A DNA stretch of 64,000 nt from Aselliscus stoliczkanus (lineage: Eukaryota; Chordata; Mammalia; Chiroptera; Hipposideridae), in the NCBI GenBank assembly GCA_033961575.1, contig CM066732.1, forward strand, positions 83,569,687 to 83,633,686, given 5' to 3'. Shown piece by piece: positions 1 to 10,895 of the stretch. The position numbers were made by a program, and so were the translations under genes. The stretch's first letter is position 1. Each line of letters starts with the position of its first letter. Under the pieces are notes generated by a model. The model made no database searches and was not told the DNA's origin. It saw only the letters and a program-made list of their open reading frames with translations.

Positions 1-1583
1 ATAGCACCACTCAACCACATTCACACTCAGCACACTCAAATGTCAGACTTGGCAGGTGCCAGAGCCCTGCTAAAGCAAACCTTGTTCCTTGTCGTCAGCC
101 CCTGCACAACAGTTCCTCTACTCTAGTAATATCCAGGCCTTACAACCAATCAGCTTGATGTTAATCCTTCCCACTGATGTGCCACCTGCAATATAGGCTC
201 AGCTGCAACAGGAAGGTACACAGAAACCACACAAGGGACACACCTGGAGCACCCAGCTCAGGTGATTAGGGAGACTGTACCACTGGGCCCCACATGACAC
301 CTACTACATAAAGCCACTCTACCCTGACAAGGAGACATAGAAGCTCTATCTAATACATAGGAACACATACAGGGAGCCAGCCAGAGCAGACAGAGACACA
401 TGTTTCAAATGAAAGAACTGAACAAAACTCCAGATAAAGAACTAAACAAAATGGAGGCAAGCAATTTACCAGGTGCAGAGTTCAAAAACACTGGTTATAA
501 GGATGATCAACGAACTCAGTGAGAACTTTAACAAAGAGATAGGAAACATAAAAAAAAAAAAAGAGATAAAAAACATAAAAACAGAACTAGTCAGTAAAGA
601 AGAATACCATAACTGAAATGAAGGATACATTAGAGGGAATCAACTGTAGATTAGATGAAGCAGAGGAATGAATCAGCAATTTGGAAGACAAGGTAGTAGA
701 GTACACCCAATCACAGGATAAAAAGGAAAAAAAAGAATAAAAAAAAATAAGGATAGTTTAAGAGACCTCTGGGACAACAAGCATACCAACATTCACATCA
801 TAGGCATACCAGAAGGAAAAGAGAAAGGGATTGAACCTATTTCAAGAAACAATGATTGAAAACTTCTCTAACCTGGTGAAGAAAATAGACATACAAGTCC
901 AAGAAACACAGAGTCCCAAACAAGATGAACCTAAAGAGGTCCACACCAAGATACATAACAAGTAAGATGCCAAAGTTTAAACACAAAGAATCTTAAAAAC
1001 AGCAAGAGAAAAGCAGTTCGTTACCTAAAAGGAGTGCCCACAAGACTGTCAGCTAATTTCTCAACAACAGCTTTGTAGGCTAAAGGGAATGGCACAAAAT
1101 ATTCAAGGTGATGAAAAACAAGGACCTACAGCCAAGATTACTTTAGCCTGCAAATCTATCATTTAGAATTGAATGACAGATGAAGAGCTTCCCAGACAAG
1201 AAAATGCTAAAGGAGTTCATCACCCCTAAACTAGTAGTACAAGAAATGTTAATGGGACATCTTCAAGAAGAAGAAGGGGAAAAAAAATATTAAAAACTAT
1301 GAGTAATAAAATGGTAATAATTACATACCTAAGAATAATTACTTTAAATCTAAATGGATTAAATCTAATCAAAAGACATTGGGTGGCTGAATAGATAAGA
1401 AAACAAGACCCATACATATGTTGCCTACAAGAGACCCACTTCAGATCAAAAGTCACACACACTGAAAGTAAAGGGATGGAAAAAGATATTTCAAGCAAAT
1501 AGAAATAATAATAAAAAAAGCTGGGATAGCAATACTTATATTAGACAAAACAGAGTTTAAAATCAAGGCTATAGCAAGAGAAA
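1..1583 (+). mobile_element. L1 LINE, 5' part: ORF1 region and start of ORF2, decayed
   Basis: Plus-strand L1 remnant, cut by the window edge. From about 400 an ORF1-like stretch can be read (a start codon in ATGTTTCAAATGAAAG, then A-rich, Lys/Glu-rich coiled-coil-like sequence), broken by many stops. From about 1330 the ORF2 endonuclease start is recognisable: the translation carries LNGLN, KRH and then LQETHF, a usual L1 endonuclease signature. Around 1583 the text jumps to the far 3' part of an L1, so most of the reverse transcriptase is missing. L1 ORF2 encodes the endonuclease/reverse transcriptase used for retrotransposition; this copy cannot act. Confidence 0.8.
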
Positions 1584-2135
1584 AAAGGACCCAGCAATTC
1601 CATGTCTGGGTATTTTTCTGAAGCCCAAAACACTATTTGGAAAAGATATATGCTTCCCTATGTTTATTGCAGTATTATTTACAAGAACTAAGATATGGAA
1701 GCCACCTAAGTGTCCATTGGTAGACAAATGAATTAAGAAGAGATAGTACATATATGCAATGGGATATTACTCAGTCATGAAAGAGAATGAAATCGTGCCG
1801 TCTTCAACAACTAAAGGGTATTATGCTAAGTAAAATAAATCAGACAAAGGAAAATACCGTATGATTTTACTTTTAGGTGGAATCTAAAAAACAAAATATG
1901 TGAACAAATAAAATAGAAACACACTTATAGATACAGAGAACATTTTGATGGTTACCAGATGGGAGGGGTGTTGGGGAGATGTGTGAAAAGGGAGAAGGGA
2001 TTAAGATTAGCAAATTGCCAGTTATAAAAACAGGCATGGGATGTAAAGCACAGTATAGAGGTCATATAAATTTTTAAGTACTATTTTTTACACCTGAAAC
2101 TAATATAATATTATATGTTAATTGTAAATAAAAAA
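1584..2135 (+). mobile_element. L1 LINE 3' end (ORF2 C-terminus and 3' UTR)
   Basis: The sequence starting AAAGGACCCAGCAATTCC corresponds to the end of L1 ORF2. It continues through the conserved block around 'tggaagccacctaagtgtcc' and 'gggatattactcagtc' into a 3' UTR ending with 'acacctgaaac' and an A-rich tail. It follows directly on the 5' part of an L1 in the same orientation, so both are best read as one element with a large internal deletion. Two independent insertions are less likely but possible. Confidence 0.8.
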
Positions 2136-2164
2136 TACAAAAATTGTTTTTAATAAGTATGATT

Positions 2165-2220
2165 TGGAAATATGTATGTATGTATGTATGTATATCTATT
2201 ACTATTGTGTATGTATGTAT
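2165..2220. repeat. Tetranucleotide-rich (ATGT)n stretch
   Basis: Short imperfect run of TATG/ATGT units, just after the L1 tail. Confidence 0.7.
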
Positions 2221-2299
2221 CATGTTTTCTTTGTCCTGCTCACTTTCCTCTACTTTCTTGAACACATGAAGCATATTTCTAAATGCTATTGTGAATACA

Positions 2300-3230
2300 T
2301 ATGTACAAATTCAACCATTCCATGTTACTTTTAGGACTGTCACTATTGATTGTTTTTTCTCATTATGGGTCTTATTTTCCTGCTTCTTTTCTTGTATAAT
2401 AGTTTTTGATTAGATGCTGGACATTGTGAATTTTGGCTTTATGAACTTTGGAGTATTTTTTTTTTTTTTTTGGTGTATTCTTTTATATATATTGGAACCT
2501 TATTTTAGGATGTAGTTAACCCATTTGGAAACAGTTTGATCCTTTCAGGCTTGCTTTCAGGCTTTGTTAGGCAAATCCAGAAGCGCCCTTAGTCTAGGAC
2601 TAATTTGGTCTATTACTGAGGCATTACCATTTTGAGAACTCTATTCAATTCCCTATGCATATAGAAGTCTTTCAACCCTACTATTTGGAAATCAAACTAT
2701 TTCCAGCCCTGTGGAGTCTCTGAGGCTTGCTTCACCTGCTCCTTTTTGGTAGTTCTTTTCTCCAGGCCTGCTAGTTTCCTCATGTGAATGTATTGATGAG
2801 TACTCAGCTGAAGGCACAAGGGGAGTTCTCTATAGATCTCCAGAGCTTGCTCTCTCACACTGCACAGCTCTCTTTCCCCTGGCACTCAGCCTTGTGAAAT
2901 AATTAGAGCTTCTTGGCCTTCTAAACCCTCACGTCTATCTCCTCCACCTAGTGGGACAGGGGCCCCGTTCCCTGTCCCAAACTGTGACCTAAAAACTACC
3001 TCCATGCAATAAGCTGAAAAGTGACAGGGCTCACCTCATCTGTATTCCTTCCTTCAGAGATCATGTTCTGCCTGCCTATTTTCAGATTTCTGAAACCTCT
3101 TGCATATATTTTGTCTGATATATTTTTTAGTTGTTTCAAAGAGCACAGAGTTTCTGTGGGGAATGGTCCCTGAAAATACCTGCTGACATCTGTACCTATA
3201 GCTTATCCTGTATCTGAATCCAACTTACTT
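2300..3230 (-). mobile_element. Old L1 3' UTR on the minus strand
   Basis: About 0.9 kb matches, from memory, the reverse complement of an old mammalian L1M 3' UTR. Blocks seen in order are 'agatgctggacattgtgaa', 'ggaaacagtttgatcctttc', 'ggctttgttaggcaaa', 'tactgaggcattacc', 'cagtactcagctgaagg' (approximate) and 'gggctcacctcatctg'. It is diverged and has no useful reading frame. The open frames here are chance or degraded L1. Confidence 0.6.
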
Positions 3231-3573
3231 GAAACTTTTCTGAGAATGTCATCTTTCTGACCTAATCCCTCCTAAAGTTATGCCCAAAATTTATGACTGG
3301 GAAGGTGTGTGTGTCTGTATAAAAATAGGGCAAAATAGAGATATGAAGAGGAAAATGAGATGTAAGAAACTACCTCCCACAGCTTTACTTCTAGGAACTT
3401 CTACTCAAGTCTGGTAGTGCCAGGTGCTTTAGTTTGACAACAGAAGTTAGCTCTTTAGCTCTTCAACTTGGCATCCTCTTCTATCTTTGATTGGAAAGTC
3501 AGTGACAATATACATAAATACTAGAGGCTATATCACCAGGAGAGGGGGTCTTAGTATTGTTTACGGCTTAAGC

Positions 3574-3576
<3 letters not shown>
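3231..3576. other. No recognised feature
   Basis: I see no gene, RNA or confident repeat here; it is ordinary AT-rich sequence. Confidence 0.6.

Positions 3577-3623
<47 letters not shown>
3577..3623. repeat. (TA)n microsatellite
   Basis: About 23 uninterrupted TA units, next to a T-rich stretch that ends in a SINE. A further short 'atatatat' follows the SINE, so the SINE probably inserted within TA-rich DNA. Confidence 0.95.
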
Positions 3624-3628
<5 letters not shown>

Positions 3629-3629
3629 T

Positions 3630-3767
3630 GTTTGTTTTGTTTTTTTGTTTTTTTGTGTTTTTTTTTGAGGGCAGTGTCACTGGCCCTCATGTCTCATATG
3701 TGGGACCCGAACCGGGGCCGCTGGCTTCCCAAGCCAGCGCTTAACCACTGCGCCACTTGGCCGGCCC
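3630..3767 (-). mobile_element. tRNA-derived SINE, head-only form
   Basis: Read on the minus strand it begins GGGCCGGCC. It has a tRNA-like head with a B-box-like GGTTCGGGTCC, and ends at 'cactgccctc' followed directly by an A-rich tail (T-rich on the plus strand). The region downstream of the head in the longer SINEs of this window is missing. Two other copies here, ending near 28069 and 63063, stop at the same base. Confidence 0.85.
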
Positions 3768-4985
3768 CATATATATGTTTTTACTTTAATTTATGCGCCC
3801 TCAAGTTTGTGTTAAATGATTCAAAGGGAATGGCATGGATTTTTAACACAGCAAAAAAAGCCAAAGTTCGGAACCACAGAATACATCTCTGATTTTCATA
3901 TCCATTCTTCTGCAAAATTCCTAGAAAACTGCTTTGCCATCCTGAGATTCTTTTACAGGATTTTTACCATGTGCTCATCATAAAGAAAAAAAAAATAATG
4001 TGCCTCAGAATTGCTTGATTCTATATGTTAGTTCTGAGAGGACATACACTTGTACCCTTTGAGTAGGAAACAAAAAGTACCACTCTAGTACCACTTCCTA
4101 GGCTCCCTCATTATTATGTAATCATTCAAAAGCTTATATTTGATTTTTGCTCTTATCTTACCAAAGATAGGTGGTAATATAAAATGCATGTATGTCTACT
4201 ATCTATCGATATATGGGGTGGAAAGCAAGAAGTATTGATAAGAGATGAAATAAAAAAATGAAACCAGTAATTCTGTGTTTAAGAGGCAATATTTACAAAT
4301 AGTTACAAAACATAAATTGTTGAATTTTGAGAATATTTGTGACTATTTGGTCATAAATCACAAAGGAGAAGGGCCGGTCCTTGTTTATTACTAATATATC
4401 TTGCTCAGAAGGCTCACCTGAAGCTGGATCTCAGATAAAGGACTTCCTGTTCCAGAGCTAGTGTAGATATTACTAAGTCATACCACCCTGATTTTAGGCC
4501 AGGTAAGCTTCCTCTCCATATGTTATTCCAGATTCCTCGGAATGTCAGGGCTAGTTAGCATCCTCAGAGTACCCCACATTTGAAGTCACCTCAGTCTCTG
4601 GATTCAAATATCATCTGTCATCAAAGGCTCACTATGGACTCTATTCTAAGGACAGGACAGGCTGTGAGGTGGGGGAGGTTCTGTGATGGAGCTGTGAGAT
4701 TAAGGAACTCCATCTCAAGGAGGAAAAGAATGGGAACATCAGGAAATGGAGACAGGGACGAAGACAGGGATGCAAAGATGGGCGTGGGCAGCACTTCTGC
4801 TCCTTGGCAGGTTCTGAAACAGTTTGAGCTACACTGCCCTAGAGAATGTGTTACACCCAAAGTGTAACCCCCAGCAACTCAAACCCACTCACCACTGGAT
4901 TAAAAATGGCCTCTGTACTTATTTCTGGAAAACCATATGACATGGAAAAATATTATTTCCTTCTGCACCTAAGCTTGGACCCTGA
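3768..4985. other. No recognised feature
   Basis: About 1.2 kb without a gene or confident repeat. The open frame of 95 codons at 4580-4867 overlaps a similar-sized one on the other strand and shows no domain or codon pattern, so I treat both as chance. Confidence 0.55.
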
Positions 4986-5024
4986 GACATCAGTTCCTGT
5001 TATACCTACATTTTTGCCTCAGGG

Positions 5025-5066
5025 TTCAGTCATCACAAATGTAAATTCAGTCATCACAAATGTAAA
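5025..5066. repeat. 21-bp tandem duplication
   Basis: Two identical, adjacent 21-base units beginning TTCAGTCATCACAAATG. Confidence 0.95.
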
Positions 5067-5074
5067 TACTCTGT

Positions 5075-5220
5075 TTAGTGCTTATTGTCTCTACTAGGTT
5101 GTAAGACCCCTGCAGGCAGAGAAGGTGCCTCTGGTTTACTGTTGAAATCCTTAACAGCAGGCTACATACTGGCCCTAGCTGATACTCAGCAGATGCTTCT
5201 CAGATGAAGAATCTGGGAAC
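5075..5220 (+). mobile_element. L2 LINE 3' end fragment (possible)
   Basis: The text 'gtaagacccctgcaggcagagaaggtgcctctgg', then 'cagcaggctacatactggc', resembles the L2 3' terminus, which describes itself as '...gtaagctccatgagggcag...'. It is short and diverged. Confidence 0.45.
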
Positions 5221-5238
5221 AAATGACTTAAGTGAGAG

Positions 5239-5290
5239 TAAATTCCAGGAAATTAGATGGGTGATAAATTCCAGGAGATTAGATGGGTGA
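5239..5290. repeat. 26-bp tandem duplication
   Basis: Two adjacent 26-base units starting TAAATTCCAGG and differing at one position. Confidence 0.95.
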
Positions 5291-5499
5291 TGGCCATCAG
5301 GAAGCTCTCCTGATCCAATTTGGGCCCTGGAGAAAAGCCATGGAGTGATGTCTCCAGTGACACGGACAAGGGTCTGGGTAGAACTCTACTATTATAATAC
5401 TTAGAAAATTAATAGTCTTTGATTGGCTAAAATATTGGTAGTTCTGGAATAACCCATTAATTCTAACTTCAATAATACAATCCTCCTGCCCCACCAAGA

Positions 5500-6170
5500 C
5501 CTACAATTCAATAATCCTACAACCTTTTCACTGTCCCCCACCTATCTTATTTTCTCCCTATTTGTCTTTCTTAGAGCAAATGTTTTCACTTTCTGGCATG
5601 CACCTTCAACTCTCTTTGGCCACTCTGGCTTAATCATATTCACCTGACAAAACCCCAACCTTTCTTGAATCTAAATCCCTGACTTCTATTCCTGAACTAA
5701 CACACACTAATGTGTCTAGAGAAAAAAACACACATGGCTTATTAATTGGTCTAATTTTTAAATTCATGATGACTAACCTCAAATGGGCCCTTGGGACTTT
5801 CCAATACCTTATTATATCCAATATGCCATTATCATTTTAAAATTTGTAAATTACTTTCTATTTCACTGAGAAAATTGAAACAATCAGGAAAAAATTTGCA
5901 TAATCTCCCACCACCACATTTATCACATACCTACATCTTTGTCCATATCTTTTCCTGCTTGTCTAGTATTTTGGATAAAGTATCTATACTTCTGTCTAAG
6001 TCCAACTCCTATAATTGTTCACAAAGTCCCATTCCCTTTTCCTTACCCAAAGATATCACATCAGCAATTCCATACTTCCCTTCTGCATTATCACTTTTAC
6101 TCCATTTACCAGATCATTTCTATCAGATTTCAAAAGTGCTGAAATTTATTCCAACTTATAAAAATGTCCT
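5500..6170 (+). mobile_element. L2-like LINE, part 1 (interrupted by a SINE)
   Basis: Pyrimidine-rich sequence of the kind seen in the 3' third of plus-strand L2 copies, continuing after the SINE at 6171 into clear L2 text. The open frame of 160 codons at 5791-6273 runs into the SINE and shows no recognisable L2 protein motif, so I do not call a gene. Confidence 0.45.
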
Positions 6171-6626
6171 GGGCCGGCCAAGTTATGCGTTGGTTAAGAG
6201 CTGGCTTGGGAAGCCAGTGGCCCCGGTTCAGATCCCACATATGAGGACCAATGACACTGCCCTCTACAGCTAAGATGGTGAACAACAGCTCGACCTGGAG
6301 CTGGGCTGCTGTGAATCCCTGGGACGGCATAGCTGCAGCCATTGCTGTAGTGGGCTGCCATAGGCTACAGTGAGTGGCAGGCAGACAGCATGAGCGGCTG
6401 GCAGCCTGTGTGAACTGCCAAGAGCCTCTGTGAGTGGCTGTCCAGAGGCCAGCGACCGATCTGCCTCACCCGAGAAGAGCACAATGATGATACCAACATG
6501 GGCCAGTGAAGCAATGTCCTCCACAACTAGACTGAAGAACAAAAGGACAGCAACTTGTCTGTTCCCCTTCCCCGGTTCCCCAATGCTGTTTCCCTCCCCC
6601 AATTCCCCAATAAAACCTTTAAAAAC
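6171..6626 (+). mobile_element. Full-length tRNA-derived SINE (Rhin-1-like)
   Basis: Starts GGGCCGGCC with a tRNA-like head (A-box-like 'tggttaagagc', B-box-like 'ggttcagatcc'). A roughly 350-base body follows, with 'gctgctgtgaatcc', 'caggcagacagcatgagcgg' and 'cacccgagaagagc', ending 'ccccaataaaaccttt'. The AATAAA before the tail is typical of SINEs whose transcripts can be polyadenylated. Flanks show a 9-base target duplication with one mismatch (aaatgtcct at 6162, aaatatcct at 6627). SINEs are transcribed by RNA polymerase III and copied by L1 machinery. It sits inside an L2 and is therefore younger than it. Confidence 0.9.
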
Positions 6627-6639
6627 AAATATCCTGATT

Positions 6640-7925
6640 ATAAGTCCCACTTAAGCTAAGGCTTTATTTATTTTCTCCCATTTATAGCAAAACTCCTCAA
6701 AAGAACTGTCTACATGGGCCATCTCCAATTAATCTCCCTTCATCTTCTATTACTAATAAGTCTCCCTCTCTACCTGATATGTTCTGGTCAAGTTTACCAA
6801 TAGCCCACGTTGCTAAATCCAATGATTAACTCTCAGACCCCATTTGACATCACCTCTCAGTGGCATTTGACAGAGTTGATCATTTCTTCTCTTTGAAAAG
6901 CTTTTGTCACATGGCTTCAGGGTGTCTTCTTTGGACTTTTCTAGCTCACTATCATATTCCTCAATCTCCTACTAAACTTTGCAGGGGTCTTAAGCTCAGT
7001 CCTTAGGACTCTTGTATGATTTACCTGTACTCATCTGTAAGACAAACACTTCCAAAATTTGTATCTCTACCCTGGACTTGCACTTTAACTCCAGATTTAT
7101 ATATCCAGCTGCTTACAAAACATCACCATTTGGATGTCTAATAAGCATCTGGGATTCTATAGGCCCGAAACTAAACTCATCTACAGTTTTCTCCATCTTA
7201 GTAAACGGTAAATCCATTCCTTGGCTCAGATCAAATTTGGGGAGTCATTCTTGACCTCACTCTTTGACACATACCTCTCTATCTTTTCCCTCAGCAAATC
7301 CTAATAGCCTTACCTTCAGAATATGTCCATATTCCAGCAGATTTCCCCCACAGCAGTGCTACCCATAGTGAGCAGCAGCACTACTGCTCTCTCAAATGAG
7401 GGTAACAGTCCTAGTACTTCATCATTTCTCCTCTTGCCCTCCCACTCTAAGCTCTGTACAGCTGCTAAAGTGATTCTTTTGAAACTTAAATTAGATCATG
7501 TTCCCCTCTTTGCTCAAAAACCACTAATGAACTGAACTTTCACTCAGAGTGAGAGCCATAGTCCTTACAATCATCTTAGATTGCCCCATGGCTTTTTTCA
7601 TTACATCCTTCAGCTCTTTTCAAATGTCAACTTCACAATGAGGCCTTTGCTGACCACTCAATTTAAGATTGTAAAACATCCCCAAGTTCTGGCACTGTCT
7701 ATTTCCCTCCAATCTTTATTTTTTCTCCAAAGAACTTACCACATCATTGCATAATGTTTATTTTATATATGTATATATTTTGAATTGTCTGTCTTTCCTT
7801 TCAATAAAAGGTGAACTCACTGAAAGTGGGCTTTCTTCTTTTCAGTTTTGTTCCATGTTGTAATCTTAGCACCTAAAACAGTACTTTGTACTTAATCAGT
7901 ACTTCCTGGATGAATGAAAGAAACA
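6640..7925 (+). mobile_element. L2 LINE, 3' part (continues from before the SINE)
   Basis: Resembles the L2 3' region: 'catttgacagagttgatc', 'cttaagctcagtccttagg', 'aactaaactcatc', 'ttagatcatgttcccctct', then the terminus 'cctaaaacagtactttg' and 'ggatgaatgaaag'. L2 is an ancient LINE inactive in placentals. The chance open frames at 7012-7254 and 7323-7535 fall in this degraded L2 DNA. Confidence 0.7.
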
Positions 7926-8100
7926 AAGCTTTCATAGAAACTGAACAATATATTGAGTTTTCAAAAATGCCTTTATAATATAGATTATGAGCTGTATGAA
8001 TATTATATTTTTCTTCACACTCTTATATCCATTTATTGTTAAGCGAATTAAAGCATCACTGTCTACTTAAATACTGATGCTGATAAAGACATATGAATTG

Positions 8101-8101
<1 letters not shown>
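7926..8101. other. Unique sequence
   Basis: Short AT-rich interval between the L2 end and the TG tract; nothing recognised. Confidence 0.5.

Positions 8102-8139
<38 letters not shown>
8102..8139. repeat. (TG)n microsatellite
   Basis: About 19 TG units. A complementary (CA)n tract lies 70 bases downstream, so the two could pair within one strand. Confidence 0.95.
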
Positions 8140-8140
<1 letters not shown>

Positions 8141-8204
8141 TCTTCATTCCCCACCCCTGTCCACAATGTATTACTGCTTTGCTTCAAGATTCCTAGTGGC
8201 TGCA

Positions 8205-8208
<4 letters not shown>

Positions 8209-8252
<44 letters not shown>
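8209..8252. repeat. (CA)n microsatellite
   Basis: About 22 CA units, the reverse complement of the (TG)n tract just upstream. Confidence 0.95.
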
Positions 8253-8256
<4 letters not shown>

Positions 8257-8503
8257 TACTCACTTCCCCTACATAGGCACACTTACCTGTCTCATATAGT
8301 TCACATTACTTCTCATCAAGGACCCAACATTTCTGCAACTCTTTTTTCCCCTCCCCAAAAGTACTGTGCTTTTTCCATGCTTAAGCCATCACTTATGAAT
8401 TTCCCTCATCTTGAATACCCTGACATTTCCCATCTATCTTGGAGAATGGTCCCTGTTCTCTTTAACAAATGCAGCCAATACTGACTTGCCTCTTCTTGCT
8501 ATA
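8253..8503. other. Pyrimidine-rich sequence, possibly L2
   Basis: C/T-rich plus strand resembling the L2 DNA on both sides, but without a clear L2 landmark. Confidence 0.35.
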
Positions 8504-9072
8504 TGAGGTCTGACAATTAAGTTCGGGAACTTGTTGCAACAATGTTGCTAACTTTTTTTTGATATCAGAGGGATTATTCATTATGAATTTTACCAACTGG
8601 ACAAACAGTTAACCAAGTTTACTATTTGGAAGTGCTGAAAAGGCTGCATGGAAAAGTTAGACGACCTGAACTTTTCACCAACAACTCATGGCTCTTGCAT
8701 CACGACAATGCACCAGCTCACATAGCACTGTCTGTGAGGGAGTTTTTAGCCAGTAAACACATAACTCTATTGGAATACCCTCCCTACTCACCTGATCTGG
8801 CCCCCAATGACTTCTTTCTTTACCCAAAGATAAAGAAAATAATGAAAGGAAGGCATTTTGATGACATTCAGGACATCAAGGGTAATACGATGATAGCTCT
8901 GATAGCCATTCCAGAAAGAGTTCCAAAATTGCTTTGAAGGGTGAACTAGGCTCTGGCATTGGTGCATAGCTTCCCAAGGGGAGTACTTCGAAGGTGACTG
9001 TAGTGATATTCAGCAGTGAGGCATGTAGCACTTTTTTGAGGACGGGTTCACGAACTTAATTGTGTGACCTCG
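8504..9072 (+). mobile_element. Mariner transposon, internally deleted copy
   Basis: A 569-bp element flanked by TA (8502-8503 and 9073-9074), the mariner target duplication. Ends are inverted repeats of the form YGAGGTC..ACAATTAAGTTCG. Only the second part of the transposase gene is left: a short left end joins, through a T-run at about 8553-8560, to sequence that starts between the first and second catalytic aspartates. A second copy at 41397-41972 in the opposite orientation has the same join. It cannot make transposase but could once have been moved by one supplied from elsewhere. Confidence 0.92.
8561..9019 (+). pseudogene. Mariner transposase, C-terminal part, broken
   Basis: Remnant of an IS630/Tc1/mariner transposase, the cut-and-paste enzyme. 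It starts with the IIHYEF motif. HHDNAPAH (second catalytic Asp, codon 8704) and YSPDLAPNDFF (third Asp, codon 8809) are separated by 34 residues, the DD34D spacing of mariners. The end, EYFEGD then IQQ-stop, is the normal mariner C-terminus. The DNA-binding domain and the first Asp are missing. A one-base loss near 8590, relative to the sister copy, shifts the frame after the EF of IIHYEF. Another shift follows near 8910, since the tail is in a different frame. The longest open stretch is 8626-8937. Confidence 0.9.
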
Positions 9073-9074
9073 TA

Positions 9075-9235
9075 CTTATAGACTTGATTGTTTGTATCAG
9101 TCACATAACATTCATCCAAACTTTCCTTATATTGAAGCATGTGTTGTATGGCCCCATTGTCCTTCTACAACATCCACCTGAAAAAGCTAATTCTGGCTGA
9201 ATCTAACTACTTATCTTCTTTGATTTATACCTCTA
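9075..9235. other. No recognised feature
   Basis: Short interval between the mariner and the next L2-like stretch. Confidence 0.5.
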
Positions 9236-10350
9236 ATGCCAAGCACTGGCAGGGATAAACTTACAACCTAGCAGATTAATGTTACTCTAAATTCATGATA
9301 TCCAATTTCAACTGGGCTGCCATTGATTTCCTAATTAGTTCTCACTCCCATTTCTTTGCAACAGCTATTTTCAACCTTCTCCCTTCTTAAGCTTCTGTTC
9401 CTGCCAGTTTTCTTCTCACTCCTTAGCATATGTCCTAGCCTCCTACTTCAAGGAGAAAATAGAATCCTACTAACAACTTTCTCAATTTCATACAACCAAA
9501 AGCAGCTTATTTGCACCTACGCTTATCCTCTCCTCCTTTCTCCCCCTCTCATTTCAGTGTATGAGTTAACAGCCTAATGCTAATCTCTCCACCTGGGCTC
9601 TTGGTCCCTTTCCTTCTCACCTTTTCTGTATTCTCACTCTAAGAATGGAGAAGAACCTCTCCTAGATCGTCAGCAATACCATTATTTTTGGCTGCCTAAC
9701 TTTAAACAACCTCTTCTTGATATCACATTGTTCTGTAGCCACCAACTTCTTTCTCATCTTTCTTTTATAGATACAAACTTCAAAAGTATTGACCACCTTT
9801 ATGGTTATTCTTCTCTTCCCACTCATTCCTCATTCCGCTGTATTCTAGCTTCTGGCCCTCCCACTCTACTGAAACGGTTACTCTAAATCTTAAGATTAAG
9901 TCTTCATTTGTAGCATGATTGATCAAATTTAGAAACCTATCTTTCATCCCCAACTGTAGTTATGCCTTCCTCAGTGTTTCCATAGCCAGCCCTACTCTCC
10001 TACACTAGGCACGACAGCTTCTTATAAGTAAGTCTTAGAACATACAATGACATTTCTCTTTCTCTCACCTTTAGGATTTAATAAGTCTTGTGTCTTTGGC
10101 TGGCTGGTTAGAATTTGCAGATTCTCCAAGTCTCATTTGAGACATTATTTTATTCAGAAAAATCTCTCTGACCTTGGTTTTCTCCCAAGTCTGAAGTTAA
10201 AGTGTTCTGTGTATATTGTCTGAAAGCAAGCTGTACTTGCCTTCATGGTGTAATTGCTCATTTAATTGTCTATATCCCCACTAGACTGCAAATTTCATTG
10301 TGGCATAAAGCTATATCTCCCTGTTTGTCATTGTATCCTTGGTTGCCTTG
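9236..10350 (+). mobile_element. L2-like LINE 3' region
   Basis: Pyrimidine-rich plus strand with L2-like landmarks: 'tggccctcccactctactg', 'ctccaagtctcatttgag', 'cagaaaaatctctctgacc', 'ccccactagactgcaaa', and 'cattgtatccttgg'. It ends at the CA tract. No intact reading frame. Confidence 0.6.
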
Positions 10351-10360
10351 TAGGACATCA

Positions 10361-10361
<1 letters not shown>

Positions 10362-10394
<33 letters not shown>
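10362..10394. repeat. (AC)n microsatellite
   Basis: About 16 AC units at the end of the L2-like segment. Confidence 0.95.
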
Positions 10395-10396
<2 letters not shown>

Positions 10397-10468
10397 TGGA
10401 TGGCTTTAGTCATTGTGAAATTTGTATGTTCCACAATTTTATTTTTTATTATTTTTTAATTTTACTTT

Positions 10469-10895
10469 AAAAAAAAGATTTTATTGGGAAACCGGGGAAG
10501 GGGAACAGACAAGTTGCTGTCCTTTTGTTCTTCAGTGTAGTTGTGGAGGACATTGCTTCACAGGCCCATGTTGGTATCATCACTGCGCTCTTCTCGGGTG
10601 AGGCAGATCGGTTGCCAGCCTCTGGATGGCCACTCACAGCAGCTCTTGGCAGTTCACACAGGCTGCCAGCCGCTCATGCTGGCTGCCGGCCACTCACTGT
10701 AGCCTATGGCAGCCCACTGCAGCAGGGGCTGCAGCTATGTGGTCTCTGGGATTCACAGCAGCCCAGCTCCAGGTGGAGCTGTTGTTCACCATCTTAGCTG
10801 TAGGGGGCAATGTCACTGGCCCTCATATGTGGGATCTGAACTGGGGCCGCTGGTGTCCCAAGCCAGCTCCCAACCAACGCGCCACTCGGCCAGCC
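10469..10895 (-). mobile_element. Full-length tRNA-derived SINE (Rhin-1-like), minus strand
   Basis: Reverse-complement copy of the same SINE as at 6171. The plus strand begins with an A-run, 'gattttattggg' (complement of AATAAAATC) and 'gggaacagacaagttgctg', passes through the body, and ends at 'gccactcggccagcc', the complement of the tRNA-like head. The overlapping open frames of 78 to 128 codons here are readings of SINE DNA, not genes. Confidence 0.9.

Noticed and set aside
5791..6273. Open frame of 160 codons on the plus strand
   Set aside because: It starts in L2-like pyrimidine-rich DNA and runs into the SINE at 6171; no domain and no coding composition.
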